Shown piece after piece: positions 8,594 through 16,321 of a stretch of 24,173 nucleotides of DNA. Every line of letters begins with the position of its first letter. Within the stretch, counting starts at the first letter, position 1. Both the position numbers and the translations under genes were made by a program. Origin of the DNA: FW021-bin31 sp964478125 (GTDB lineage Bacteria; Bacteroidota; Bacteroidia; Chitinophagales; Chitinophagaceae); the NCBI GenBank assembly GCA_964478125.1, contig CAYZGR010000046.1, forward strand, positions 1-24,173, in the 5' to 3' direction. The notes beneath the pieces are model-generated. The model was not told the origin of the DNA. It saw nothing but the letters and a program-made list of their open reading frames with translations, and made no database searches.

Positions 8594-8711
8594 TTAAAAT
8601 TTCAGGACTGTGGTCATCGCCAAGCTGAGATCGGTAGCCTGGCTCTGCTTATCATAAGGAGCATCAATGAGATCGGAAGTGCAGCTGTCTTTCACCGCGG
8701 AGGGTGAATTT
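8594..8711 (-). pseudogene. Possible C-terminal remnant of a lost protein
   Basis: The reverse strand reads in frame through SCTSDLIDAPYDKQSQATDL and then SLAMTTVLKF to a TAA at 8594-8596. The alternating pattern with a final Phe resembles the last strand of an outer-membrane barrel protein. No start codon or recognisable upstream domain was found in the same frame, and the frame simply continues into unlikely sequence. The call rests only on composition and the terminal Phe, so it may be chance. Confidence 0.2.
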
Positions 8712-8791
8712 GCTATAACAAAGAATCCAATGAGTGTCGAACTTTTCGAATTAATGTACTGTTTTCGTATATTCCTTATATTCAGGAATCT

Positions 8792-8935
8792 ATGACAAAA
8801 AAGGAAAGAGGCATTCCAGCATTAGGACTGGATTTTGCCTCTTTTGCAAAGTCTGGTAGAAGGGACTTGCAAAATGTCGAACTTTTAGAGGATATTGAAG
8901 CCATTGATCTTCGGAAAGAATTATTGAAAAATTAG
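8792..8935 (+). CDS. 47-residue hypothetical protein or gene fragment
   Basis: Runs from an ATG at 8792 to TAG at 8933-8935. It begins MTKKERGIPALGLDFASFAK and ends in an acidic helical stretch, VELLEDIEAIDLRKELLKN. The composition is that of a real soluble protein, rich in charged helix formers, and unlike the low-complexity shadow frames nearby. I do not recognise the family. It has no signal peptide or Cys. Given the decayed surroundings it may be a fragment of a longer gene rather than a functional small protein. Confidence 0.25.
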   Translation: MTKKERGIPALGLDFASFAKSGRRDLQNVELLEDIEAIDLRKELLKN

Positions 8936-8964
8936 TTGATAGCTTTAAGGTAAGTTGATGGCCC

Positions 8965-9093
8965 ATGAATCGTTGCCACCATATAAACCGATTGGGTCTC
9001 CGTTCCTATTTTGAGCTTGTCGGGAAGAAAGAGGACTTCTTTGCGGTTCAAAATGGTTATGAAACGGCCTTGGAGTATAAAGGGATACCCTAA
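8965..9093 (+). pseudogene. 42-residue coding-like fragment
   Basis: From an ATG at 8965 to TAA at 9091-9093 the frame reads MNRCHHINRLGLRSYFELVG and then KKEDFFAVQNGYETALEYKGIP. The second half in particular looks like genuine protein. I cannot assign a family. It follows the 8792-8935 frame by 29 bp on the same strand but in a different frame (173 bp separate the two ATGs). The two could therefore be pieces of one gene broken by a frameshift. Confidence 0.25.
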
Positions 9094-9229
9094 ACGCATA
9101 AGTCATAATGGATTATCTAGAAACTTAATATATTTTATGTTTAGTATGGAGATGTTACTTAGCCCTGTTAATGTGAGGTTAAAAATAAAGTTATTTTAGG
9201 TCGTAAGTATGCCTTGCAATATTTAATTC

Positions 9230-9237
9230 TATCTTTG
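9230..9237 (+). promoter_or_regulatory. Candidate -7 element of the efflux operon promoter
   Basis: TATCTTTG is an exact match to the Bacteroidetes TAnnTTTG element. No good TTTG is found 19-21 nt upstream; TATG at 9208-9211 is the nearest. A start about 6 nt downstream would fall around 9243, almost on the ATG at 9245, so the message would be leaderless or nearly so. Confidence 0.4.
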
Positions 9238-9244
9238 CCCGTTC

Positions 9245-9658
9245 ATGAATTTGATTAGAACCAATAGAGCAGGAAATATTCCCCGGCATTTGCTTGCAAT
9301 TGTTGGGATACTACTTATCCTGCTTTCATCCTGTCCGATCAAATTCAATATTAGAAGCAGCTTAGCAAATATTCCTTTCAAAACAGCACAATCTACAGGA
9401 GGCACGAAAGCAAATCTATATACGGGAAATGGTCAGGCAAATTGTACTAAATGTGCTGCTATTGAAACGGCAGTTGTTCAATCCGGGACTTCTTCCTTAG
9501 TTAAAAACCTGTTACCGGTTGCTATTTCTACGGCAATCATTGCTTCCCTTCTTAGCATTAGCTTTAATACGGAAAAAACATATCTACGCTTTAGCAACAA
9601 CCACCAAATACGGGGTCCAATTCCGATATATCTACAGCATCGGAAACTTATTATTTGA
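9245..9658 (+). CDS. Small exported/membrane protein heading the efflux operon
   Basis: A 137-residue protein of unknown function. An N-terminal hydrophobic segment (about 15-29, LAIVGILLILLSSC) could be a signal, with Cys30 as a possible lipid-attachment site. A loop with a CTKC pair at 67-70 follows. A second hydrophobic segment is at about 88-107 (LLPVAISTAIIASLLSISF), then a basic tail ending GPIPIYLQHRKLII. In my recollection, small proteins of this form, with a hydrophobic C-terminal segment and an IPIYL-type tail, often precede TolC/RND efflux genes in Bacteroidetes; that would need a search. The CxxC pair could bind metal, but this is inference. Its stop is 115 bp before the TolC start, on the same strand, so co-transcription is likely. 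Confidence 0.6.
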   Translation: MNLIRTNRAGNIPRHLLAIVGILLILLSSCPIKFNIRSSLANIPFKTAQSTGGTKANLYTGNGQANCTKCAAIETAVVQSGTSSLVKNLLPVAISTAIIASLLSISFNTEKTYLRFSNNHQIRGPIPIYLQHRKLII

Positions 9659-9773
9659 TACAGGTGCTTCCTCCTATTTCCTATTGATTACATTTTTCAA
9701 TAGGATATTTCTATTGTATCCAATCAAATAACGCTGGGCTATTTTCAGGCCAGTCAAATCTTTCATAAATAAT

Positions 9774-11153
9774 ATGATAAAACATATTGGAGCTTTCACA
9801 ATATTGTGGATAGCCATTGCTGCAGGCAATACGGTATATGGGCAGCAAAAAGGACATACCTTAGGTTTCTTATGGGCCGAAGTGAAAGGACATTATCCGG
9901 GTATTGCAGCCAGGCAATCGGATGTTGAGGCAGCAATGTTCAATGAACGTGCAGTTAAAAGCAACATGTTTCCTCAAGTAAAGGCACAGGTACAGAATAC
10001 TTATGGTACCTATGATAGGACTATGGGTGCATTCTTTCCCCAACCCGGATTGTTTAATGTGAGCGGTACTGCCGGTTTGAATGGAGCTGCTTTATCCCCC
10101 AATACTTTTGCTTCCACAATAGTAGAGTGGGAACTTTTTTCTTTTGGTAAGCTGCATAAACAAAATGAAGCAACCCGTGCTATAACCGGTAAAAAATTGA
10201 GTGAGAAAAAAGCTTATCTTTTACAGTTGAAAAAAACCTTATCGGAACGGTATATCGATCTTTTATATAACGAAGCAAAACTGAGATGGAATGAAAAAAA
10301 TGTGGAGCGGTTGAATGATATCCGTAAAATCACTGCAGGACTTTCCTCCTCGGGGCTAAAACCTGCTGCTGACAGCCTGCTTGCTACATCTTCGTATCTC
10401 CAGTCACAGGGAAAAAATAACCGTCTTCTTGGTAATAGAAAAGCATCGCTCATCAAGTTGCTAGAGCTTTATCCCGGGGATACCGTAGCTTATGGTGCAT
10501 CCCTTATCCACTTTAAAGAACCCGATAAAACACCCAAAAACGAGATCCGGCTGATCAGTCCTTCACACCCAACACTTATGGCCTTGGGGAACCAGTCAAA
10601 ATACTATCAATTGCGCGGCAAAGTACAAAGGAAATCGGCGCTGCCCTCGGTGAGCTTAATGGCTGGTTACGCATACCGTGCAACAGGAATTGGAGACAAT
10701 GGGGTGGTATCCGGAACATGGAAGGATGGTTTCTCTAATCCGGCAGAAAATGTGTTGGCAGGTATAGTCATTACCTGGAATGTATCTGATCTATATACGA
10801 AGCATTTAAAAGCAAATAGCCTCCTAAGGAAGGCGGAAAGCACAGGGTATTTGCAGCAGCAATATAAGGAGGCTATGCAAGCGGAGCTGTCAGCTTCAAA
10901 AGCAAAAATTATCCAACAATTCAAAGAAATTAAGAAAACAAATGCCGCAGTACAACAGGCTGAACAGGCCTTTGAGATGTACCTGGCCCGCTATGAAAGC
11001 GGCCTTATTGATTTGAGTACATTGCTGCAGATACAATTGTTACTGGAACAAGCAGAAGACAACCATATAGATGCTGCTTATAAATATTGGCTCCTTATAG
11101 CCAATGAGGCAGAGCTAACCACTGATTTCAGTTACCTGTTTAATAATCTTTAA
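9774..11153 (+). CDS. TolC-family outer-membrane efflux protein
   Basis: A 459-residue protein with a signal peptide (about 1-24, ending NTVYGQ) and two repeated outer-membrane efflux halves, as in TolC. Each half has long alpha-helical stretches (for example KKLSEKKAYLLQLKKTLSER and YKEAMQAELSASKAKIIQQF). Features seen in the family include VEWELFSFGKLHKQNEATRA in the first half and the YLARYESGLIDLSTLLQIQL stretch near the C-terminus. It forms the trimeric outer-membrane exit duct of a tripartite pump. The gene ends 10 bp before the RND permease start, and the adaptor follows, so all three parts of one pump are encoded together. No Sus- or iron-type features are seen. Confidence 0.93.
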   Translation: MIKHIGAFTILWIAIAAGNTVYGQQKGHTLGFLWAEVKGHYPGIAARQSDVEAAMFNERAVKSNMFPQVKAQVQNTYGTYDRTMGAFFPQPGLFNVSGTAGLNGAALSPNTFASTIVEWELFSFGKLHKQNEATRAITGKKLSEKKAYLLQLKKTLSERYIDLLYNEAKLRWNEKNVERLNDIRKITAGLSSSGLKPAADSLLATSSYLQSQGKNNRLLGNRKASLIKLLELYPGDTVAYGASLIHFKEPDKTPKNEIRLISPSHPTLMALGNQSKYYQLRGKVQRKSALPSVSLMAGYAYRATGIGDNGVVSGTWKDGFSNPAENVLAGIVITWNVSDLYTKHLKANSLLRKAESTGYLQQQYKEAMQAELSASKAKIIQQFKEIKKTNAAVQQAEQAFEMYLARYESGLIDLSTLLQIQLLLEQAEDNHIDAAYKYWLLIANEAELTTDFSYLFNNL

Positions 11154-11163
11154 TTGTCCAGAT

Positions 11164-14100
11164 ATGAAAAGTCTTATAAGATTTGCATTAAGAAAACCTA
11201 TTTCCATTATAGTAGCTGTTTTAGCCATCGTTTTCTTTTCCTTTGTAACCATAAAAAAGATAAACGTCGATATTTTTCCTGAAGTGGAATCCCCAGCCAT
11301 GTATATTGCGATGCCCTACGGCGGTCTTTCTCCGGCTTACATGGATGGCTTTATGGCCAATGAATTTCAAAAGGTATTGCTCTTTGTTAGCGGGGTAAAA
11401 AATATTGACTTTAAAAGTACGCAGGGACTGACCCTGATGAAACTCACTTTTTATCCGGGTACAGACATGGCACAGGCTGCTGCACAGCTATCCTCGTCGG
11501 TTTCCAGAGCTATGGCTTTTGTTCCTGCCGGGGCGGTGCCTCCTATAGTTGTTCGTTTTGATGCCAGTGCTTTGCCGGTAGGAAAGTTGGTATTTGAAAG
11601 TGATGACCGTTCCATTGATGAGTTGAAGACCCTTGTGGTTACGAGGGTGCGATCCATGTTTACGAACATTCCCGGTGTATCCGCTCCTGCGCCTTTTGGA
11701 GGAAATAGCCGTACTATTCTTGTCAATGTGGATCCGGAAGCCATGCAGGCGAATGGCTTAAGCCCCGAAGATATAACAACTGCAATTGCACAAAGTAATC
11801 TGCCTTCTCCTGCCGGTAATATTCGAATAGGCAGCACTAATTATATGACTCCGCTCAATTCACTATCCAAAAACCCCGAAGCTTTTCTAAATACACCCAT
11901 TAAAAAAGTAGGTGAGCGAACCATCTATGTTAAAGATGTGGCAACGGTTATAGACGGAGCCGATAAAACCGTCGGATATGCTTTAGTTAATGGAAAACGT
12001 TCCGTTTTTTTGCCGGTGATTAAAAAATCGGATGCTTCTACATTAACTGCAGTAAATAATATAAAAGCCAATATTAAAAACTTTAAGAACCAGTTGCCGG
12101 AAGATGTAAGTGTTCATTTTGAGTTTGACCAGTCCAAGTACATTGAGCGCTCGCTTTCCAACCTGGAACATGAAGGGTTGCTGGGGGCTATTCTAACCGG
12201 TTTAATGGTATTATTTTTTCTGAAAGATCCTCGTGGTGCGCTCATTGTAGTATTGACTATTCCCATAGCTATTCTTACTGCAGTAATGACGCTTTATCTT
12301 GCAGGACAGACTATTAATATTATGACCCTCAGTGGTTTGGCGCTTTCCATCGGTATCCTGGTGGATGAGGCTACGGTCACTATTGAAAATATACATCAGC
12401 ATATGGAGATAGGGAAGCCCAAGCGGAAGGCTATCCTGGATGCGGTCATGGAAATATCTACCCCCAAATTGCTCATTTTGCTAAGTATTCTTGCTGTCCT
12501 TACACCTACATTTATCATGTCAGGTATTTCAAAAGATATGTTTTTGCCTTTATCGCTAGCAGTAGCCTTTGCTATGGTTGCTTCTTTTCTGGCATCACAA
12601 ACTTTTGTACCTATAATGGCTAATTGGCTGATGAAAAATAAGCATGAAAAGAAATCCATTACCCCCAGAAAACGGGCTTTCTTTGACAAGTTTCGGGTGC
12701 GTTATTCCTACAGGATGCGCAGATGGTTCCCCAAATCATTGCCTCTATTTATCCTCTATATTTTGGTAACCGGTGGTACTATAGTCTTTTTGTTTAAGGC
12801 CGTCGGAACGGATGTGATGCCTGTATCCAATAGTGGTGATTTCCAGATGCGCATTCAGGCACCGACAGGAAACAGGATAGAGAAAACAGAAGCATTAGTA
12901 AAAAAGATTATTGATGAAATCAAAGCCCGAACACCCGAAAGTGCCGTTTCTATTACCGCTGCTTATGTAGGGCAACAACCGGCTAATACGCCTATCAACC
13001 CGATCTTTATCTTTACCAGTGCCTCTGATGAAGCGGTATTACAAGTTTCTATTAATCAAGATATTTATACCGGTTCTATGGAAGCGCTAAAAGAACAAAT
13101 CAGGAAAACGGTAGCTCAAAATCACCCCAAAGTCAAAATCAACTTTGAACCCATGGAGCTGACCGAAAAAATCATGGGACAGGGCGCCATGACTCCCATA
13201 GAAATAAAAGTGGGCGCCCGACAAATAGAAATCGCTTATAACTACGCGCGGAAATTGGTGACTGACATAAAGGATATTTCTTATTTAAGAGATGTTCAAA
13301 TCGTAGAATCTGTTCATTACCCGGTTTTGAAAATTAATGTAAACCGAGACCTTGCAGGACAATTCGGATTGACTATGAAAGAAATTAAAAACAGCCTGGT
13401 TGCAGCAACTTCCTCCACGCGTTTTACCAATAAAAACCTCTGGGTTGACCCTAAATCAGGATTGCCTTTTCTAGTACAGGTTCAGATCCCGGAGCGAATC
13501 ATGACGGCTGAAGAAAAGCTCAGGTCTCTGCCATTGAAAAAAGGCAGCCCGCGTCCGATATTGGAAGACGTAGCCACTATTCATCGGTCAACAGCTCCTG
13601 CCCAGATAAACAGGGAGGGCCCAAGCCGGTATGTCACAATTATTGCCAATTTGCATGACCAGGATCTCGGTACAGCCTCAAAAGCAGTTAAAAAGGTCAT
13701 CAAAAAAGCCGGGCCTCCTCCCCATGGAGTCAGGGTTTGGACAGAAGGCACGATGAACCTGCTAAGTGATACCATGAGCGGCCTGATGTCTGGTCTGGTA
13801 GTAGCTATTGTGGCTATATTTTTGATGATGGCTGCTTACTATCAGTCTTTTAAGGTTCCGTTGATTATTCTTTCAGTCGTACCTGCAGTTTTTGCAGGAA
13901 GTCTGATTGTACTTTATTTCACCGGTAGCACACTCAACCTGCAATCCTACATGGGTATTATTATGGCTATAGGCGTATCTGTTTCAAATACAGTATTGTT
14001 GGTGGATCAGGGAGAATTTTACAGGCGAAAGCTGTTACTGAAACCTTCCAATGCGGCCAGGCTGGCCGCGTCTTCCCGAATCCGTCCGGTATTGATGACG

Positions 14101-14325
14101 GCAGCGGCCATGCTTGCTGGCATGTTGCCTATGGCTATAGGAATAGGAGCGGGTTCCGAACAAGCCGCACCCTTGGGAAGAGCAGTCATTGGCGCATTAA
14201 TTGCATCAACTATAACCATATTATTGCTGGTGCCTCATTTCTTTTCTTCATTAATGACGAGAGCCAGGGTGAAAAGCCACTCACTTGACCCCGAAGATAA
14301 AAACAATCCGTATTATTCAAAATAA
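11164..14325 (+). CDS. RND-family efflux permease (AcrB-like)
   Basis: A 1053-residue inner-membrane transporter with the family plan: one N-terminal membrane segment (about 12-30), a periplasmic pore domain, six membrane helices from about 338, a second periplasmic domain, and five or six final helices. It couples proton entry to export of drugs or other compounds through the TolC partner. The TM4 proton-relay motif reads GILVDEATVTIENIH (about 397-411), so the second Asp of AcrB (Asp408) is replaced by Glu. In the TM10 region the sequence is IGVSVSNTVLLVD, with Ser where AcrB has its essential Lys940. The relay therefore differs from classical AcrB and from CusA-type metal pumps. Such variants occur in other Bacteroidetes RND proteins, so it is probably functional. 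The substrate is unknown. It lies 10 bp after the TolC gene and 25 bp before the adaptor gene. Confidence 0.94.
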   Translation: MKSLIRFALRKPISIIVAVLAIVFFSFVTIKKINVDIFPEVESPAMYIAMPYGGLSPAYMDGFMANEFQKVLLFVSGVKNIDFKSTQGLTLMKLTFYPGTDMAQAAAQLSSSVSRAMAFVPAGAVPPIVVRFDASALPVGKLVFESDDRSIDELKTLVVTRVRSMFTNIPGVSAPAPFGGNSRTILVNVDPEAMQANGLSPEDITTAIAQSNLPSPAGNIRIGSTNYMTPLNSLSKNPEAFLNTPIKKVGERTIYVKDVATVIDGADKTVGYALVNGKRSVFLPVIKKSDASTLTAVNNIKANIKNFKNQLPEDVSVHFEFDQSKYIERSLSNLEHEGLLGAILTGLMVLFFLKDPRGALIVVLTIPIAILTAVMTLYLAGQTINIMTLSGLALSIGILVDEATVTIENIHQHMEIGKPKRKAILDAVMEISTPKLLILLSILAVLTPTFIMSGISKDMFLPLSLAVAFAMVASFLASQTFVPIMANWLMKNKHEKKSITPRKRAFFDKFRVRYSYRMRRWFPKSLPLFILYILVTGGTIVFLFKAVGTDVMPVSNSGDFQMRIQAPTGNRIEKTEALVKKIIDEIKARTPESAVSITAAYVGQQPANTPINPIFIFTSASDEAVLQVSINQDIYTGSMEALKEQIRKTVAQNHPKVKINFEPMELTEKIMGQGAMTPIEIKVGARQIEIAYNYARKLVTDIKDISYLRDVQIVESVHYPVLKINVNRDLAGQFGLTMKEIKNSLVAATSSTRFTNKNLWVDPKSGLPFLVQVQIPERIMTAEEKLRSLPLKKGSPRPILEDVATIHRSTAPAQINREGPSRYVTIIANLHDQDLGTASKAVKKVIKKAGPPPHGVRVWTEGTMNLLSDTMSGLMSGLVVAIVAIFLMMAAYYQSFKVPLIILSVVPAVFAGSLIVLYFTGSTLNLQSYMGIIMAIGVSVSNTVLLVDQGEFYRRKLLLKPSNAARLAASSRIRPVLMTAAAMLAGMLPMAIGIGAGSEQAAPLGRAVIGALIASTITILLLVPHFFSSLMTRARVKSHSLDPEDKNNPYYSK

Positions 14326-14350
14326 ATGAGTTCATAAAAAATTATAAAAG

Positions 14351-15448
14351 ATGAATTATAAAAGAAGGAAAAATAAGAAACCTGCCATTTTATTGGTGAC
14401 TGCTGCCTTAACGATGGGAATCATTGAGTCCTGTTCAAGGGGCGAAGCTGCAAACAATAATAAAGAGCTGACGAACAAAACAGCGGAAACTTCCCAGGCA
14501 TTTAAAGCCGTACCTATATCCTATATGAATCCTGAATATCAAATTTCTGTCCCGGGAGAATTAGAACCCTATGAGGAAGTAGCTGTCCATGCCAAAGTAA
14601 AAGGTTTTGTAAAGCATTTATACGTTGACCGGGGAGACAGAGTTCGTGAAGGACAGCTTTTAGCGGTATTGGAAGCTCCTGAAATGAATAAGAAGTATCT
14701 TTCTGATAAATCCACTCAGCAAAAAGTGTATAGCGATTATATGTTTGCTAAACAAACGTATCAGCGCTTATTGGAGGCTTCTAAAACAGAAGGAGCTGTG
14801 GCGCCCATTGAACTGGAAAAAGCAAAAAATGCAATGCAGAGCGCCTTGTCAGCCTATAAAGCTGCAAAAGCCAAAACCGGATTCAGTTCTCAAATGCGCC
14901 ATTATTTACATATTACCGCTCCCTTTGGTGGTATTATCACCGACAGAAATGTATCGGTGGGAGCACTGGTAGGCGCAGATGTCAAGCCACTCTTCAGGAT
15001 GGCAGAGAAAGCACATCTGAGGTTAACCGTTTCCGTTCCGGGAAAACATGCGAAATCTGTCTGGCGGGGAATGAAAGCTACATTTACTGTCAGTTCCCTG
15101 CCGGAAAAGGCATTTACAGCCAGGCTTTCCCGAACCTCAGAGCTAATTGATCAGCAAAGCAACTCTCTTACTTTAGAATTTGATGTGGATAATTCTTCAG
15201 GAACGCTTAACGGGGGAGAATATGCACAGGTAAGGTTAAATTTGAAACGCAGTGATTCCACCTTTTGGGTTTCTTATAAAAATATACTTAGAACTCAATC
15301 AGGACTATATGTATTAACCCTGAATAACGGTGAAATAAAACGAATTCCGGTAAAAGAAGGCGTAAGAATAGACACACTCACTGAAGTATTTGGAAACCTT
15401 AATAAGAGAGATAGTATAATCTTAAATCCTAATGAGCAAATGAAATAA
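14351..15448 (+). CDS. RND efflux periplasmic adaptor (membrane-fusion protein)
   Basis: A 365-residue adaptor joining the permease to the outer-membrane channel. A basic N-terminus and a hydrophobic stretch end at Cys28 (GIIESC), a plausible though imperfect lipobox (Glu at -2), so it is probably an inner-membrane-anchored periplasmic lipoprotein. The two lipoyl halves lie at about 75-110 (VAVHAKVKGFVKHLYVDRGD) and 183-215 (YLHITAPFGGIITDRNVSVG). They flank a coiled-coil hairpin at about 112-178. A beta-barrel domain follows (LRLTVSVPGKHAKSVWRGMK). The order TolC-permease-adaptor differs from the common adaptor-permease-TolC order but is seen in Bacteroidetes. A terminator-like hairpin lies about 50 bp after the stop. 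Confidence 0.93.
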   Translation: MNYKRRKNKKPAILLVTAALTMGIIESCSRGEAANNNKELTNKTAETSQAFKAVPISYMNPEYQISVPGELEPYEEVAVHAKVKGFVKHLYVDRGDRVREGQLLAVLEAPEMNKKYLSDKSTQQKVYSDYMFAKQTYQRLLEASKTEGAVAPIELEKAKNAMQSALSAYKAAKAKTGFSSQMRHYLHITAPFGGIITDRNVSVGALVGADVKPLFRMAEKAHLRLTVSVPGKHAKSVWRGMKATFTVSSLPEKAFTARLSRTSELIDQQSNSLTLEFDVDNSSGTLNGGEYAQVRLNLKRSDSTFWVSYKNILRTQSGLYVLTLNNGEIKRIPVKEGVRIDTLTEVFGNLNKRDSIILNPNEQMK

Positions 15449-15499
15449 GAATAAGATTCATCAATTTAGGAATTGAAAAGGTTGCGAGAACAAAAGGTT

Positions 15500-15546
15500 A
15501 AATGATAGAATCTGTTCTCATATATAAGAGTAAATTCTATCATTTT
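15500..15546 (+). terminator. Hairpin after the efflux operon, probable terminator
   Basis: A perfect 12-bp stem, AAATGATAGAAT at 15500-15511 and ATTCTATCATTT at 15534-15545, encloses a 22-nt loop that itself holds a CTC/GAG pair. It continues into TTTG and GTTAAC. It begins 52 nt after the adaptor stop. The stem is AT-rich and the T-run is short, so termination may be partial. A short inverted-repeat relic is the alternative reading. Confidence 0.45.
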
Positions 15547-15681
15547 GTTAACTGTAATTATAGAGATACTTATGTAGTTACGAAACATCTAATATATAAT
15601 TTACCCATATGTGAGTATTTATAACGTGAATCTTTAATTTCTGTAAAAATTAGGACGTACACTCTGACCGCCCGATAAAGT

Positions 15682-15762
15682 CCGGTAATAATTAACCGGG
15701 TTTTACCTTTTGAGCTATAAACATGCACCTGAAGCCGTTCGGATTAGTCCGGGCGGCTTTTT
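15682..15762 (+). terminator. Strong intrinsic terminator with a weaker hairpin before it
   Basis: AAGCCGTTCGG at 15732-15742 pairs over 11 positions (two G-T) with CCGGGCGGCTT at 15749-15759, and the T-run ends at 15762. This is a convincing plus-strand terminator about 290 nt past the adaptor stop. A smaller hairpin, CCGGT at 15682-15686 with ACCGG at 15695-15699, is followed by GTTTT just before it. The strong one may end read-through from the efflux operon or end a short RNA of its own. Confidence 0.65.
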
Positions 15763-16169
15763 GATCGGAAATTATGAGCGGTAAGTTTACCTTTCCCGGG
15801 CGTTTCTCTCAAGTGCATATTAGCTACAGATTATTCTATTAATTCGGATTCAGCGTTAAGGAATTCAGAGGGAATGAAAGGCCACAAAACAGGCATGAAA
15901 TACCGATTGAGCCATATCGGGCTATAGGGAATGAGGTATTGAAATGGAGGCGAAGTAGCCTTTTATTGTAGTCAATGAGCTAATGCTGAATCCGGCTTAA
16001 GGGGAAAGGCAATGCCGATGGGGGGCGTTCCGGCCATGGTTGCTCCCGAATGAGTTTTAAGAGGCATAACATTTTAAGAGGCATGACACCAAAATTGAAT
16101 ATTCCGGGTATTGATTGCCACGGACGAGACTATTTCGTTGATAAATAACGTCTTGTGGCCTTTGGGTTG
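15763..16169. other. Non-coding stretch up to the tRNA 3' end
   Basis: No open frame of interest is seen on either strand. The only evident structure is a two-copy 17-bp tandem repeat at 16055-16088. The segment is on the 3' side of the tRNA-Arg gene, where integrated elements usually sit, but no integrase gene and no copy of the tRNA 3' end were seen. Confidence 0.4.
16055..16088. repeat. Two-copy 17-bp tandem repeat
   Basis: TTTTAAGAGGCATAACA at 16055-16071 is followed directly by TTTTAAGAGGCATGACA at 16072-16088, with one mismatch. Function unknown; it is most likely a local slippage duplication in non-coding DNA. Confidence 0.8.
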
Positions 16170-16241
16170 TAGCCCCGCCAGGGATCGAACCTGGATCCTA
16201 AGTTCCGGAAACTCATATACTATCCATTGTACTACGGGGCC
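16170..16241 (-). tRNA. tRNA-Arg (anticodon CCG)
   Basis: The reverse strand folds as a complete 72-nt cloverleaf. The acceptor is GGCCCCG/CGGGGCT with A as discriminator, the D-arm GTAC/GTAT with an 8-nt loop, and the anticodon stem TGAGT/ACTTA with loop TTCCGGA. A 4-nt variable region and T-arm CCAGG/CCTGG with loop TTCGATC complete it. The anticodon CCG reads the arginine codon CGG. No CCA is encoded, so it is added after transcription. The first acceptor pair is G-T. It lies 80 bp beyond the murF stop and on the same strand, but has its own promoter signal. Confidence 0.96.
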
Positions 16242-16253
16242 GGATTAATGCTG

Positions 16254-16284
16254 CAAAGATATTGTTTTTAGCCAATAAAATAAA
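16254..16284 (-). promoter_or_regulatory. Promoter of the tRNA-Arg gene
   Basis: On the minus strand TATCTTTG (16261 down to 16254) matches the TAnnTTTG element exactly. TTTA (16284 down to 16281) stands in for TTTG after a 19-nt spacer. The predicted start, about 6-7 nt further, is close to 16247, just ahead of the mature tRNA 5' end at 16241. This suggests the tRNA is transcribed independently of murF. Confidence 0.5.
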
Positions 16285-16321
16285 GATGATGAACAGGTAT
16301 AGCACATTAAGAGAAGGACTT

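Larger units (their letters stand above)
8006..9244. other. Gene-poor 1.2-kb stretch with coding-like scraps
   Basis: No complete gene of recognisable family lies here. Several short frames read like protein but lack a start, are interrupted, or are too short. These include a minus-strand stretch open from 8194 to a stop at 8009 with no ATG, a minus-strand tail ending at 8594, and two plus-strand mini-frames (8792-8935 and 8965-9093). Longer open frames at 8293-8493 (minus) and 8306-8548 (plus) overlap each other and show no family features. The picture is of several genes reduced to remnants. A 12-bp direct repeat, TGTCGAACTTTT, occurs at 8735-8746 and 8875-8886. Confidence 0.5.

Noticed and set aside
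8670..8679. AGATCGGAAG resembles the start of a common sequencing-adapter sequence.
   Set aside because: The match stops after 10 bases and the following bases differ, so it is ordinary genomic sequence.
8735..8886. 12-bp direct repeat TGTCGAACTTTT (8735-8746 and 8875-8886) as target duplication around a small insertion.
   Set aside because: The DNA between has no terminal inverted repeats, and one copy lies within the 47-residue frame; chance similarity is as likely.
9519..9731. A 70-residue frame overlapping the end of the small efflux-operon protein in another frame.
   Set aside because: The 9245-9658 frame has a coherent signal, Cys pair, membrane segment and tail; the second frame starts inside it and shows only hydrophobic low-complexity sequence.
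16170..16190. A second copy of the tRNA-Arg 3' end as the other attachment site of an island.
   Set aside because: Scanning 8006-9244 and 15449-16169 by eye showed no copy of the tRNA 3' end of useful length.
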